Below are positions 50,506 through 60,689 of a stretch of DNA of 64,000 nt, piece by piece. Positions within the stretch are counted from its first letter, which is position 1, and each line of letters begins with the position of its first letter. The notes under the pieces are model-generated. The model was not told the origin of the DNA. It saw nothing but the letters and a program-made list of their open reading frames with translations, and did not search any database. Position numbers and translations under genes: made by a program. This DNA is from an uncultured Pseudomonadales bacterium (GTDB lineage Bacteria; Pseudomonadota; Gammaproteobacteria; Pseudomonadales; Azotimanducaceae): positions 2,852,001 through 2,916,000 of the forward strand of contig OY282455.1 in assembly GCA_958296195.1 (NCBI GenBank). Direction: 5' to 3'.

Positions 50506-51423
50506 GTGAGCGACAATAGCGGGACTGGTGGGGCAGGGCGGGCCGTCGCCTTCGTGGGCCTTGGGGTGATGGGCTATCCGATGGCTGGTCACTTGGCTGC
50601 GGCTGGCCACCGTGTGCGGGTGTACAACCGTACCCAGGCGCGCGCCGATGCCTGGCTCGGCGAGCATCGCGGTGAGGCCGCCCGGACGCCGCGGCAAGCC
50701 GCCGAGAGTGCGGACCTGGTGTTCATGTGCGTAGGCAACGACGACGACGTGCGCCAAGTCGCGCTTGGCGATGCTGGGGTGTTGGCCGGGGCGCGGAAGG
50801 GTGCCGTCGTGGTCGATCATACGACGGCGTCGGCGGTGCTCGCCCGGGAATTGGCGGGCGTCGCCGGGGACGCCGGCATCGGCTTTGTCGATGCGCCGGT
50901 CAGCGGTGGTCAGGCGGGAGCGGAGAACGGCCAGTTAACGGTGATGGCCGGCGGCGCCGCAGAGGACTTCCAGCGGGCGGCGCCGGTGATCGAAGCCTAC
51001 GCTAAAACCGTCAAACTGATGGGTGGCGTTGGTTGCGGCCAGCTCACCAAGATGGTCAACCAGGTGTGCATCGCTGGGGTTTTGCAGGGCTTGGCGGAAG
51101 GTTTGCACTTCGCCGAAAAGGCGGGGCTCGATGTGGAAGCGGTGGTGGAAGTCATCTCCAAGGGCGCTGCCCAGTCCTGGCAGATGGACAACCGAGCCGC
51201 CACCATGTCGCGGCGGGAGTTCGAGTTCGGCTTCGCGGTGAACTGGATGCGCAAGGACTTGGACATGACGCTAGCCGCCGCACGGGAACTGGGCGCCCGT
51301 ATGCCACTCGCGGCGCTAGTGGACCAATTCTACGCCGATGTGCAAGCGCTGGGCGGCGGGCGCTGGGACACCTCCAGCCTGATTGAGAGGCTGCGGCGGA
51401 TGGACGACGCTGCCTCTTCATGA
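50506..51423 (+). CDS. NAD(P)-dependent beta-hydroxyacid dehydrogenase
   Basis: The 305-residue protein has the dinucleotide motif VAFVGLGVMGYPMAGHL near the N-terminus, the substrate-binding VDAPVSGGQAGAENGQL, and the catalytic lysine in GCGQLTKMVNQ. This is the 3-hydroxyisobutyrate dehydrogenase/tartronate semialdehyde reductase group. It starts at GTG 50506. The substrate is not known; the gene is an odd insert between the ATPase pair and nuoF. Confidence 0.85.
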   Translation: MSDNSGTGGAGRAVAFVGLGVMGYPMAGHLAAAGHRVRVYNRTQARADAWLGEHRGEAARTPRQAAESADLVFMCVGNDDDVRQVALGDAGVLAGARKGAVVVDHTTASAVLARELAGVAGDAGIGFVDAPVSGGQAGAENGQLTVMAGGAAEDFQRAAPVIEAYAKTVKLMGGVGCGQLTKMVNQVCIAGVLQGLAEGLHFAEKAGLDVEAVVEVISKGAAQSWQMDNRAATMSRREFEFGFAVNWMRKDLDMTLAAARELGARMPLAALVDQFYADVQALGGGRWDTSSLIERLRRMDDAASS

Positions 51424-51747
51424 CGCGCTTTTGCTGGGCATCGCATCCTTGCCCGATGGTGTCCCTTACGGACCGGGACAAGCTCATCCCGGAACGCCTC
51501 GGCGCCCACATGCGCTACGCCAAGGTCGCGACTTGGGAACGGCGAATGGCGCGGTCCCGGGTGGGCAACGGCGCCTCGGCTCAACCTTGCGGACTGTGAG
51601 CGCTGTCCATTGTCTTGGCAGTCCGCATGGTGTAGCGTTCGCCCGCCCTGTGCTGCTGCGGTTTTTGGGGCGGAAGACCCTGCCCAGAGGCTGCGCAGTT
51701 GCCAACCATCGAACAAAGCTAAGTGTCCAACTGAGGTGCTTGAACAA
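51424..51747. other. 324-bp interval before nuoF
   Basis: There is no ORF that I would call and no element end. TGAGCGCTGTCCATTGTC (51597-51614) and a CCCGGAACG region show no strong hairpin. It may hold a promoter allowing nuoF-nuoN to be transcribed independently of the insert, but no good -10/-35 pair is visible. Confidence 0.4.
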
Positions 51748-53067
51748 ATGACCCGTAGTGAAAGGCCGCTTATCGGCATGGTTGATGACGTAGGCGGTCC
51801 GGTGGGCATGTCCGCCTATGAGGCCCATGACGGTTATGCAGGTGCCCGCAACGCGCTCACGTCCATGACGCCCGACGAGGTGATTGCCTTGGTCAAGGAC
51901 GCCAATCTGCGGGGCAGGGGCGGGGCTGGTTTCCCCACCGGCCTGAAGTGGAGCTTCGTGCCCCAAGGGGAGAAGGCGGATGGCGGCGTGAAGTACTTGG
52001 TCTGCAACGGCGACGAAATGGAGCCGGGCACCTTCAAGGACCGTTACCTGCTGGAGTACAACCCGCACCTGCTGGTGGAGGGCATGATCATCGGCGCCTG
52101 GGCCATCGGCGCCGAACAGGGCTACGTCTTCCTGCGCGGGGAGTACCACCTGCCGTATCGCCGTCTGCAGGCCGCCATTGACGAAGCCTACGCCAAGGGC
52201 TACCTCGGCGAAAACCTATTTGGCGGCGGCTTTAAGTTTGACCTGCGCATCCACCGCAGTGCGGGACGCTACATCTGCGGCGAGGAAACCGCCCTGCTGA
52301 ACGCTTTGGAGGGCAAGCGCGGCCAGCCCCGCACCAAGCCGCCGTTCCCGCCGGCCAGCGGCGCTTGGGGGCGGCCCACCATCGTCAACAACGTGGAGAC
52401 CTTCTGCAACGTCCCGGCCATTCTGCGCAACGGCGCGGAGTGGTATCAGGAACTTGGGCTCGGCGATGACGCCGGCACCAAGCTCTACGGCGTTTCGGGC
52501 AGGGTCAACAAACCCGGCCTGTGGGAGTTGCCCATCGGCACCCCCATCCGCGAGATCATCGACCAGCACGCCGGCGGCATGCAGGAAGGCTACCAGCTGC
52601 GCGGCCTGCTGCCGGGTGGGGCCTCCACGGACTTCCTGGTGGAGCAGCACTTCGACCTCGCCATGGACTACGGCACCATTCAGGCAGCCGGCAGCCGCAT
52701 GGGTACCGGCACCATGATCCTCATGGACGACTCCATCTGCCCAGTCGATATGTGCCGCAACCTGGAGCACTTCTTCGCCCAGGAATCCTGCGGCTTCTGC
52801 ACCCCCTGCCGGGAGGGCCTCCCTTGGGTGGAGCAACTGCTGACGGACATTGAGGAAGGCCGCGGCCGGGAGGGGGACCTGGAGATGCTGGACCGCAACG
52901 CCGCCTTCATCGGCGGCGTGACGAACACTTTTTGCCTACATGCGCCAGGAGCGATTGAGCCGCTGTCAAGCGCGTTGAAATATTTCCGGGAGGATTTCGA
53001 GGAGCATGTGCGGACGGGGGAGTGCCGGTATAGTGCTAGGGTAGATTATCTTCAAGCGAGGGCCTAA
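51748..53067 (+). CDS. nuoF: NADH-quinone oxidoreductase subunit F
   Basis: NuoF binds NADH and FMN and one [4Fe-4S] cluster. The 439-residue protein has the FMN/NADH-binding GRGGAGFPTGLKWSF, YICGEETALLNALEGKRGQP, and the cluster ligands ESCGFCTPCREG with a last Cys in NTFCLHAPGA. The start is ATG 51748 (MTRSERPLIG); the frame is open to 51610. It is separated from nuoE and nuoG by non-nuo genes. Confidence 0.95.
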   Translation: MTRSERPLIGMVDDVGGPVGMSAYEAHDGYAGARNALTSMTPDEVIALVKDANLRGRGGAGFPTGLKWSFVPQGEKADGGVKYLVCNGDEMEPGTFKDRYLLEYNPHLLVEGMIIGAWAIGAEQGYVFLRGEYHLPYRRLQAAIDEAYAKGYLGENLFGGGFKFDLRIHRSAGRYICGEETALLNALEGKRGQPRTKPPFPPASGAWGRPTIVNNVETFCNVPAILRNGAEWYQELGLGDDAGTKLYGVSGRVNKPGLWELPIGTPIREIIDQHAGGMQEGYQLRGLLPGGASTDFLVEQHFDLAMDYGTIQAAGSRMGTGTMILMDDSICPVDMCRNLEHFFAQESCGFCTPCREGLPWVEQLLTDIEEGRGREGDLEMLDRNAAFIGGVTNTFCLHAPGAIEPLSSALKYFREDFEEHVRTGECRYSARVDYLQARA

Positions 53068-53069
53068 GA

Positions 53070-53696
53070 ATGTCGCAGAGATATTACACATGTCACCAGC
53101 GAGGGATTTTTTCCATTGAAACAAACTGGTACCAATCTGAATGCGGGCAGGAGGACGCTACTTCGATCCGTCCAATACTTCAGCTATTGAGGGACGGGTA
53201 CTGGAGGGTTCCTTTTATTTCGCGTGATGCGGGGACTTCCGGTGAATTGTTCCACTACATAGACAAATGGATCAACATAGACAAGCAGAAGGACGTTAGC
53301 TTTCCTATTCTCTATCTTGGTTTCCATGGCTCCAAGCAGGGAGAAATGTGGCTCGAAACCGAAAGTGGGAAACAGAATATGGTGAATTATGAGGTGTTGG
53401 AAGATCACCTGTGGGATTCATGCGCCAATAAAGTCGTTCACTTTGCAGGATGCAGCGTAGTGAAGGATATGGACGTCAAGAAATTCTTGAAGTCAACCGG
53501 GGCCATGGCGGTAAGTGGATACACTGAGGACGTGGACTGCGACGCTTATGCCTTTGAGTATCTGTATTTGCAGTATCTACAGTATTTTGGTCAAAAAAAC
53601 CTTACGAAAAATGTTGTCGAGAACGTCCGTGACGAGTTAAAGGAGCGCTATAAGAAATTCTATGAATACTTTGGTTTCAGACTGCATATTGCGTAG
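53070..53696 (+). CDS. Caspase-like (clan CD) putative peptidase, low GC
   Basis: The 208-residue protein starts 2 bases after the nuoF stop and is AT-rich against its surroundings, so it is likely acquired. ILYLGFHGSKQGEMWL and VVHFAGCSVV place a His (86) after a strand and a Cys (128) after the next, as in the caspase/CHAT catalytic dyad, and GAMAVSGYTEDVDCDAYAFE follows as the substrate-pocket region. Such proteases serve as death effectors in bacterial defence, but no sensor gene adjoins. I am fairly sure of the fold, not of the role. Confidence 0.65.
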   Translation: MSQRYYTCHQRGIFSIETNWYQSECGQEDATSIRPILQLLRDGYWRVPFISRDAGTSGELFHYIDKWINIDKQKDVSFPILYLGFHGSKQGEMWLETESGKQNMVNYEVLEDHLWDSCANKVVHFAGCSVVKDMDVKKFLKSTGAMAVSGYTEDVDCDAYAFEYLYLQYLQYFGQKNLTKNVVENVRDELKERYKKFYEYFGFRLHIA

Positions 53697-53740
53697 GCAA
53701 GCGCCTCTTCGCGTTTGGTGCTAGATCACTTTCGACTCGG

Positions 53741-54328
53741 TCAGCGCCGCAGCAACTCCGGCCCAGTTTCGCAGCGCACGATGGCTTCGCCCACTTCATC
53801 GAGGCGCTCCGGGTCTGACACCCCCTCCAACGCCGCCGCTAGTCGGCCAGCCGTCTCCGCATCGAACTTTGAACTAGCTTGTCGATGCGGCAGGGCGTCC
53901 ACCACCAGCTTGAAGTCCGCTTCCGAACGGCTCTGCTCCAAGCGGACCACGGCCCTTTTCAAGTCGCTCAAGTGCGGACTGTCCGCCGCCATGTGGCACT
54001 CGTCCAGCACCAAGAAGCGCTGCGATGGCTGCAAGGCTGCCAACGCCGGCCCCGTCGGCGCAATCAACTCCCGGATGTTCGTCACCGCCGCCCAAGGCGA
54101 CTCGCCGTTGTACACCACCACCGGCAGCGCCGACGGAAGCAAACCGCCAGGCTCCAGGGTCTTGTTGCGCCGCAGTTCCCGGTACGGCAGGGTATTGTAC
54201 TTCAGGATGCGCAGCAGCTCCTCCACCATAGCTGGGGATGCGCAGAGGCGTTTGTGGATGGGGTCCGGTCGGGTGCAGATTCGCCTTTGCCCTCTAGGAC
54301 AGCGGGCTGGGCAATGAATTCCGTACAA
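53741..54328 (-). pseudogene. Rpn-family gene lacking its nuclease core
   Basis: The N-terminal DPIHKRLCASPAMVEELLR matches the opening of the Rpn-like protein at 18.7 kb, but it runs straight into ILKYNTLPYRELRRNKTL and LPVVVYNGESPWAA, which belong after the nuclease domain. About 100 residues with the catalytic Asp and Glu-x-Gln are missing, in frame. The rest continues to a normal C-terminus. So it is an internal-deletion derivative and probably inactive. Upstream of MVEELL the start is uncertain (ATG 54229 or 54328). Confidence 0.6.
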
Positions 54329-54361
54329 ATGATTGACAGCTAGCAGCCAAGTTGCTTAGCT

Positions 54362-54556
54362 ATGAAGGTGAACGTTCGTGAACTGCAAAGGTGGCTCAAG
54401 AAACGTGGTTGCACTTTCCATAACCATAAAGGCGGTAGTGGCCACGTTACCGTTCGCCGGGGGGAGCGCACTTCGCAGTTGCCCATGCACGGCACCCGCA
54501 AGGAACTTGGGCCAAAGCTGGTGGCCAAGATCAAGAAGGACTTGGGGTTGAACTGA
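54362..54556 (+). CDS. hicA: HicA-type mRNA interferase toxin
   Basis: HicA toxins are small double-stranded RNA-binding proteins that cut mRNA. The 64-residue protein starts MKVNVRELQRWLKKRGC and has the catalytic His in GSGHVTVRRG (His28), then LPMHGTRKELGPKLVAKI. The stop overlaps the hicB start (TGATG). Inserted between nuoF and nuoG. Confidence 0.85.
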   Translation: MKVNVRELQRWLKKRGCTFHNHKGGSGHVTVRRGERTSQLPMHGTRKELGPKLVAKIKKDLGLN

Positions 54557-54984
54557 TGTTGTCCTATCCGATTAGGTTGGAAACCGATGGCGGGATGGTG
54601 TTGGCCAGCGCCCCCGATTTCCCGGAACTAACCACGTTCGGAGAAGACAGTGACGAAGCTATGGTCCGCGCCGTTGCTGCAATGGAGGAGGCCGTTGCAG
54701 CACGCATGGAGGCTGGCCAGAATATCCCCCCATCTTCGCCGGGTCCCATCCGCGCCACGCTGCCGGCTTTAACCGCCGTCAAAGCGATTCTTTATCAGGA
54801 AATGAGGGATCAGGGCATCGGCAAGGCGGAACTAGGGCGGCGTTTGGGCTGGCGTCTGCCGCAGATAGATCGTGTACTGGATGTGCAGCACCGCTCCCGT
54901 CTTGATCAGATGGACGCCGCCTTGGCAGCCATCGGGCGACGCTTGGAAGTAGGTGCCGGGGAGGTCCCCTCAGCATCGACCTGA
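54556..54984 (+). CDS. hicB: HicB-type antitoxin with HTH domain
   Basis: The 142-residue protein has the partially degraded RNase H-like N-terminal domain (YPIRLETDGGMVLASAPDFPELTTFGEDS) that masks HicA, and a C-terminal helix-turn-helix (GKAELGRRLGWRLPQIDRVL) that would repress the operon. Toxin first, antitoxin second is the usual HicAB order. Confidence 0.85.
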   Translation: MLSYPIRLETDGGMVLASAPDFPELTTFGEDSDEAMVRAVAAMEEAVAARMEAGQNIPPSSPGPIRATLPALTAVKAILYQEMRDQGIGKAELGRRLGWRLPQIDRVLDVQHRSRLDQMDAALAAIGRRLEVGAGEVPSAST

Positions 54985-55382
54985 TGACCTACGCCAGTGG
55001 GCTCTCAGGGTGCGCACCCACCGTGCGCGAATGCAGTTTGACTGCTATGGGGCGGAACTGGACAGCATTAAGCAACGACCCCTCTTTTTCACCCGTTGCT
55101 CTTGCCCCTTACAGCCTCAATCTGTATTGTGGCGCGGTTTTCGCCCGTGCGTCCTTAAAGGTGCCGGCCCTAGGGAGTGCGGGCCGGGGTTTGGGGTTGC
55201 GGCACGGGGTCCAAAGGAGCTAGGCGCGGAACGGCGCGGCGCAAGCTGCACCAGTGTCTTCCCGTCGTTGCCCTGTTTAAGCGTCCGCCCCTTGAAGGGG
55301 CCAAGCGCTCGCAGTGAGCCGTTGGCCCCAAGAACAAGCGCAGAGGGCAGCAACAGCAGGACCGTGGAGTAGTAGCGCACAG
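54985..55382. other. 398-bp interval before nuoG
   Basis: I see no gene. Two hairpins stand out: CCGGCCC/GGGCCGG (stem 55164-55170 with 55181-55187) and GCCCCTT/AAGGGGC near 55290. They may end hicAB transcription or shield the nuoG message. No clear promoter pair. Confidence 0.4.
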
Positions 55383-58214
55383 ATGGCCCGCGTCAACATA
55401 GACGGCAAGGACTACGACCTCAAGGCAGGTCAGAACCTCCTGCACGCCGTCCTCTCCGAGCATCTTGACTTGCCTTATTTCTGCTGGCATCCGGCTATGG
55501 GCTCCGTGGGCTCCTGCCGCCTGTGCGCGGTCATTCAGTACGCCGACGACCAGGACACGCGCGGACGCCTGCAGATGGCCTGCATGATGACCGTGCAGGA
55601 CGGCATGCGGGTCGGCATTGGAGCACCGGAGCGGGAAGGTCCGGGCGCCTTCGCGGCGAGCTTCCGCAAGCAGGTGATCGAGTGGCTGATGGAGAACCAT
55701 CCGCACGATTGCCCGGTCTGCGAAGAGGGCGGCGAATGCCACCTGCAGGACATGACCGTCATGGCCGGCCACACCTCCCGCCGCTATGCAGGCACCAAGC
55801 GCACCTTCCGCAACCAGTACCTAGGCCCCTTCATCGGCCACGAGATGAACCGCTGCATCACCTGCTACCGCTGTGTGCGCTATTACCGGGATTACGCGGG
55901 CGGCAAAGACTTGGACGCCTTCGGCAGCCGCTCCCGCATGTTCTTCGGGCGCCAGGAGGACGGGGTGCTCGAAAGCGAGTTCGCCGGCAACTTGGTGGAG
56001 GTTTGCCCCACCGGGGTGTTCACGGACAAGCCCTTCAGCGCCACCTACACCCGCAAGTGGGACTTGCAGTCCGCGCCCTCCATCTGCCCCGGCTGCGCCA
56101 TCGGCTGCAACACTCTGCCGGGGGAGCGCTACGGTTCCCTCAAGCGCGTCCACAACCGCTACCATCCAGACGTCAACGGCTACTTCCTCTGCGACCGGGG
56201 GCGCTTTGGCAGCCACTTCGTCAACGCTCCCACCCGTCTGCGCCAAGCCGGTGCCAAGGCGGAGGACGGCGTGTTTGAAGCCTTGGACCAGGAAGCCGCC
56301 AGCAAGCGGCTGGCGGAGATTCTGAGGCGCGGAGACGTCATCGGCATCGGCTCCCCGCGCGCCTCCATGGAGAGCAATTTCACACTGAAGCGCTTAGTGG
56401 GCGACGAGAACTTCAGCGCCGGCGTCCCTGCCGCCGAAGCCGAGTTGAACCAGCTGGCCCTCACCATCATGCAGTCCGGCGGCGCTCGGCTGGCCACGGT
56501 CGCGGAGGCGGAGTCCGCCGATGCAGTGCTCATTCTGGGCGAGGACATTCCCAACACCGCGCCGCGCATCGCCTTGGCCCTGCGCCAGAGCGCCCGCAAC
56601 CTGTCCTTGGAGATGGCGGCGGAGGCGGGCATACCACTTTGGCAGGAAGCCGGCGTGCGCGGCCACGCGCAGCAGGCAAGCAACCCCTTCTGCATTGCGA
56701 CGCCGGCCCCCACCCGGTTGGATGATCTTGCCAGCAGCGTGCTGCGCCGCAGCCCGGAGGCCATTGCCCAAGCCGGCTTCGCCATTGCCCACGGCCTCGA
56801 CAGCTCCTTTGCGACGGGTGTCTTCGGCCCAGCGAACGCCGTCGATGCGCCGCCGCAAACGAAGCAAGCCCAGCTATCCGCTGGGGACGCCGTCAACGAT
56901 TTCATTGCCGAGGCGATCAAAGCCCTGTCGCAAGCGGAGAGACCCTTGGTCGTCACCGGAACCGCCGGCGCTTCGGCGGGCGTCCTGCAGGCCGCGGCCA
57001 ACGTCGCTTGGGCCTTGACCCAACAGGGCAAGGACGCCGGCCTGCTGATCGCCGGCAAGGAAGCCAACAGCATGGGCGTGACGCTGCTGGGTTCCGGCTT
57101 GACCTTGGAGGCGGCCATGCAGCGCCTTACGGACGGCTCGGCCAGCGCCGCCGTCGTTTTGGAGAACGACTTGCATCGCCGGCTGCCCGCGGAGCAGGTG
57201 AATCAAGCCCTGTCCGCGGCCAAGAACCTTGTGGTGCTCGATGTGCTGGAAACCGCAACCGCCGAAGCCGCCGCCTTGGTGTTGCCGGCGGCGAGCTATG
57301 CGGAAAGCACCGGCACCTTTGTCAACTACGAAGGCCGCGCCCAAAGGTTCTATCAGGTATTTGAACCGGAGAGCGGCATCGGCGCCGCTTGGCGTTGGCT
57401 GTCCGCCGCCGCGCAATCCGCCGGGCGCAACGACCTGCGCTTCGATCATGTGGACGAGGTGTCCGCCGCCTGCGCCGCCGCCCACCCAGTGCTGGCCGGC
57501 ATGGCCAAGGCGGCGCCGGACGCCAGCTACCGCAGCAGCGCCCAGCAGCGCGTTCCGCGCATGACCCATAGGGCCAGCGGGCGCACCGCCCAATACGCGG
57601 ACTTGAGCGTTCATGAGCCGAAGTCCCCCGTGGATGAGCAGACGCCTTTCGCCTACTCCATGGAGGGCGCGAACGGCGCCCAGCCCGGTGCCCTGATTCC
57701 CTACGTCTGGTCACCGGGGTGGAACTCCAATCAATCGGTGTTCAAGTTTCAGCAGGAAGTGGGCGGGCCGCTGCAGGGCGGCGATGGCGGGGTGCGCTTG
57801 ATTCAACCGAATGGAGCAGAAGTGAATGACGGCCTCGCCGACCAATTCCGCGAGCCGCCGAACTTCGCGGCTCAACCGGGCGGTCACTTGCGCCTGACGC
57901 CGCGGCATCCCATATTCGGCGCCGAGGAGCTTTCCGCCCATGCGCCGCCGATTGCCGAACGCAGCGGCATTGCGGAGGTTCTGCTGCACCCAGATGACGC
58001 CGCCGCCTTGAATCTGCAAGAGGGCGGCGGTGCTCGGATTTCCGGCGTCGGCGCCTTGGCCGTGCGCGTGGAGCAGGGCATGGCTTCGGGCTGCGCCGCG
58101 GTGGCGCTGGGGATGATGAACGGTCCGCAAGTGCTGCCTGATGCGGCGGCCGCCATCGAACCGGACCCGGACTTCAAGCGGCGCTCTGCACCGGAACTGA
58201 TTGCTAGGGGCTGA
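55383..58214 (+). CDS. nuoG: NADH-quinone oxidoreductase subunit G
   Basis: NuoG is the large Fe-S subunit of the peripheral arm. The 943-residue protein has the [2Fe-2S] ligands (CWHPAMGSVGSCRLC), the His-Cys cluster region HDCPVCEEGGECHLQD, ligands CITCYRCVRYY, CPGCAIGCN, and a long molybdopterin-oxidoreductase-like C-terminal domain. The start is ATG 55383. The frame runs further upstream without conserved sequence. Confidence 0.95.
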   Translation: MARVNIDGKDYDLKAGQNLLHAVLSEHLDLPYFCWHPAMGSVGSCRLCAVIQYADDQDTRGRLQMACMMTVQDGMRVGIGAPEREGPGAFAASFRKQVIEWLMENHPHDCPVCEEGGECHLQDMTVMAGHTSRRYAGTKRTFRNQYLGPFIGHEMNRCITCYRCVRYYRDYAGGKDLDAFGSRSRMFFGRQEDGVLESEFAGNLVEVCPTGVFTDKPFSATYTRKWDLQSAPSICPGCAIGCNTLPGERYGSLKRVHNRYHPDVNGYFLCDRGRFGSHFVNAPTRLRQAGAKAEDGVFEALDQEAASKRLAEILRRGDVIGIGSPRASMESNFTLKRLVGDENFSAGVPAAEAELNQLALTIMQSGGARLATVAEAESADAVLILGEDIPNTAPRIALALRQSARNLSLEMAAEAGIPLWQEAGVRGHAQQASNPFCIATPAPTRLDDLASSVLRRSPEAIAQAGFAIAHGLDSSFATGVFGPANAVDAPPQTKQAQLSAGDAVNDFIAEAIKALSQAERPLVVTGTAGASAGVLQAAANVAWALTQQGKDAGLLIAGKEANSMGVTLLGSGLTLEAAMQRLTDGSASAAVVLENDLHRRLPAEQVNQALSAAKNLVVLDVLETATAEAAALVLPAASYAESTGTFVNYEGRAQRFYQVFEPESGIGAAWRWLSAAAQSAGRNDLRFDHVDEVSAACAAAHPVLAGMAKAAPDASYRSSAQQRVPRMTHRASGRTAQYADLSVHEPKSPVDEQTPFAYSMEGANGAQPGALIPYVWSPGWNSNQSVFKFQQEVGGPLQGGDGGVRLIQPNGAEVNDGLADQFREPPNFAAQPGGHLRLTPRHPIFGAEELSAHAPPIAERSGIAEVLLHPDDAAALNLQEGGGARISGVGALAVRVEQGMASGCAAVALGMMNGPQVLPDAAAAIEPDPDFKRRSAPELIARG

Positions 58215-58369
58215 CCGTGACCGCGAAGATCTATGGCTTGCGCCGTTTACGGCCAAGGGGGGAGCGAGCCCATCACCCCTCCCGCTGGCGCACCACCCAT
58301 GCATCGCGCCGCGCAAGGCTTCAATGGGGCAGGGGTGCGGCCTCGCCCTTCGGTCGGGAAATCTAGGAA

Positions 58370-59335
58370 ATGGACCTGGAACTGGATATTGCCTTCATCA
58401 TGATCGCGCCGGTGCTCGGTGGGGCGCTGCTTTCCGCCGCCTTGCTCATCTGGTGGGAGCGGCGGCTGCTCGGTTTCTGGCAGGACCGCTTGGGACCGAA
58501 TCGGGTGGGTCCCTTCGGCCTGCTGCAAATCGTCGCCGACGTGGTGAAGCTGTTCACCAAGCACGACTGGGTGCCGCCTTTCTCGGATCGGGTGGTGTTC
58601 ACCTTGGCGCCCACCGCCATCGCCGCCGGCATGTTGATGGGCTTCGCCGTGGTGCCCTTCGGTCCTGGCCTCGCCGTCAGCGACATGAACATCGGTGTGC
58701 TGTTCTTCCTGGCCATGACCTCCATCGCCGTCTATGGAGTGCTGCTCGGCGGGCTGGCCAGCAACAACAAATACTCCCTGCTCGGCGGCCTGCGCAGCGG
58801 CGCCCAGATGGTCACCTACGAGGTCTTCATGGGCCTGTCGATCATGGGTGTGGTGCTTTTGACCGGCTCCTTCAACCTGAGCGAGATCGTTCGCGCCCAG
58901 GAGGACGTCTGGTTCGTGTTTCCGCAAGTGCTCGGCTTCATCGTCTTCCTCATCGCCGGCTTGGCGGAGACCCACCGCCTGCCCTTTGATCTGCCGGAGG
59001 CGGAGCACGAACTGGCGGCCGGCTTCCACACGGAGTACTCGTCGATGAAGTTCGGCCTCATCATGGTGGGCGAGTATCTGGGCGTGATCCTCACCTCCGC
59101 CATGGTCGTCACCCTGTTCTTCGGCGGCTGGCTGGGCCCCGGCTTCCTGCCGCCCATCATCTGGTTTTCCCTGAAAACCGCGTTCTTTGTCTGCGGCTTC
59201 ATCCTGCTGCGGGCGGCCATCCCCAGGCCGCGCTACGATCAGTTAATGTCCTTGGGCTGGAAGATACTGCTGCCGATCACCTTGGTGAACCTGCTGGCCA
59301 CCGGCGCCATCGCCTTGCTGCGAGCGGGGGCTTAA
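58370..59335 (+). CDS. nuoH: NADH-quinone oxidoreductase subunit H
   Basis: NuoH forms the quinone channel joint between arms. The 321-residue protein has eight or so membrane segments, [23 protein letters not shown], and [32 protein letters not shown] with the conserved acidic residues of the channel. A gap of 155 bp separates it from nuoG. Confidence 0.95.
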   Translation: MDLELDIAFIMIAPVLGGALLSAALLIWWERRLLGFWQDRLGPNRVGPFGLLQIVADVVKLFTKHDWVPPFSDRVVFTLAPTAIAAGMLMGFAVVPFGPGLAVSDMNIGVLFFLAMTSIAVYGVLLGGLASNNKYSLLGGLRSGAQMVTYEVFMGLSIMGVVLLTGSFNLSEIVRAQEDVWFVFPQVLGFIVFLIAGLAETHRLPFDLPEAEHELAAGFHTEYSSMKFGLIMVGEYLGVILTSAMVVTLFFGGWLGPGFLPPIIWFSLKTAFFVCGFILLRAAIPRPRYDQLMSLGWKILLPITLVNLLATGAIALLRAGA

Positions 59336-59338
59336 GCC

Positions 59339-59854
59339 ATGTGGAGCCATCTGCGAACCCTTTGGACCGTGCTGCAGCACACCTTCTCCCGCAACGAGAC
59401 GGTGCAGTATCCGGAGGAGATGCCTTACCTCGCGCCCCGCTACCGGGGGCGAATCGTGCTGACTCGGGACCCGGACGGCGAGGAGCGCTGCGTCGCCTGC
59501 AATCTGTGCGCCGTGGCCTGCCCGGTGGACTGCATAGCCCTGCAGAAGACCCAGGGGGAGGACGGACGCTGGTATCCCGAGTTCTTCCGCATCAACTTCT
59601 CCCGCTGCATCATGTGCGGGATGTGCGAGGAGGCTTGCCCCACCTACGCCATTCAGTTGACGCCGGATTTCGAGCTGGCCGAGTACAACCGCGACAACAT
59701 GGTCTATGAGAAGGAGCACCTGCTGATCGACGGGGTGGGCAAGTACCCGGACTACTCCTTCTGGCAGGTGGCCGGCAAGACCATAGCCGGCAAGGACAAG
59801 GGCGAGGCGCAGAACGAGCGCCCCCCTGTGGATGTGCGCGAGCTGCTGCCGTGA
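59339..59854 (+). CDS. nuoI: NADH-quinone oxidoreductase subunit I
   Basis: NuoI carries two [4Fe-4S] clusters, N6a and N6b. The 171-residue protein shows both ferredoxin motifs: [15 protein letters not shown] and [15 protein letters not shown]. It begins 3 bp after nuoH and overlaps nuoJ by 4 bases. Confidence 0.96.
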   Translation: MWSHLRTLWTVLQHTFSRNETVQYPEEMPYLAPRYRGRIVLTRDPDGEERCVACNLCAVACPVDCIALQKTQGEDGRWYPEFFRINFSRCIMCGMCEEACPTYAIQLTPDFELAEYNRDNMVYEKEHLLIDGVGKYPDYSFWQVAGKTIAGKDKGEAQNERPPVDVRELLP

Positions 59855-60372
59855 GCTTGGAGATCGTCCTCTTCTACTTGGCGGCGGCGGTGGCCCTGGC
59901 GGCCACCGGCCTGACCGTCACCCGCACCAACGCCTCCCACGCCTTGATCTACCTCATCATCTCCCTGCTGGCGGTGGCGGTGATTTTCTACTTGCTCGGC
60001 GCGCCCTTCGCCGCCGCCTTGGAGGTGGTGATCTACGCCGGCGCCATCATGGTGTTCTTCCTGTTCGTGGTGATGATGCTGAACCTAGGCCGGGATGCGG
60101 CGGCTCAGGAGCGCCGCTGGCTGCTGCCAAGGATGTGGATAGGCCCCGGCGTACTGACCGGCGTGCTGCTTTTGGAGATGATCTACCTGATCGCCGGCTC
60201 CCCGGCCATGAGTTCAGGAACGCCGGTGTCGCCCAAGGCCGTTGGCATCGAACTCTTCGGCCCCTACTTGCTGGCGGTGGAGCTGGCCGCCATCCTGCTG
60301 TTGGCGGCCTTGGTGGGCGCCCTCCATCTTGGGCGGCGCTACATGCGGGCGCGTCGAGAGGAAATCGCGTGA
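59851..60372 (+). CDS. nuoJ: NADH-quinone oxidoreductase subunit J
   Basis: This 173-residue membrane subunit has five hydrophobic segments, including [21 protein letters not shown], whose pi-bulge helix is conserved. It starts at GTG 59851, overlapping nuoI, and its stop overlaps nuoK (GTGA). Confidence 0.94.
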   Translation: MSLEIVLFYLAAAVALAATGLTVTRTNASHALIYLIISLLAVAVIFYLLGAPFAAALEVVIYAGAIMVFFLFVVMMLNLGRDAAAQERRWLLPRMWIGPGVLTGVLLLEMIYLIAGSPAMSSGTPVSPKAVGIELFGPYLLAVELAAILLLAALVGALHLGRRYMRARREEIA

Positions 60373-60683
60373 CCGCCGTAGCCGTGCCCATTGAGCATGT
60401 GCTTATTTTGGCCGGGGCCTTGTTCGCCGTGGGCCTCGCCGGGGTGCTGGTGCGGCGCAACATCATCTTTCTGCTGATGTCCTTGGAGATCATGATGAAC
60501 GCCTGCGGCCTCGCCTTCGTTGCCGCCGGCGCTCGTTGGGCGGAGGCTGACGGGCAAATCATGTTCATGCTAGTGCTGTCCTTGGCCGCCGCCGAGGTGG
60601 CGGTTGGCCTCGGGCTGGTGCTGCAACTGGCGCGCCGCTTCGACCACCTGGACATTGACGCCGCCAGCGAGCTTTCGGGGTAG
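60369..60683 (+). CDS. nuoK: NADH-quinone oxidoreductase subunit K
   Basis: The 104-residue protein has three membrane segments. The two glutamates of the proton path lie in [11 protein letters not shown] and [14 protein letters not shown]. The start is GTG 60369. The frame is open upstream but that is nuoJ shadow. Confidence 0.94.
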   Translation: MTAVAVPIEHVLILAGALFAVGLAGVLVRRNIIFLLMSLEIMMNACGLAFVAAGARWAEADGQIMFMLVLSLAAAEVAVGLGLVLQLARRFDHLDIDAASELSG

Positions 60684-60689
60684 GCGGAA

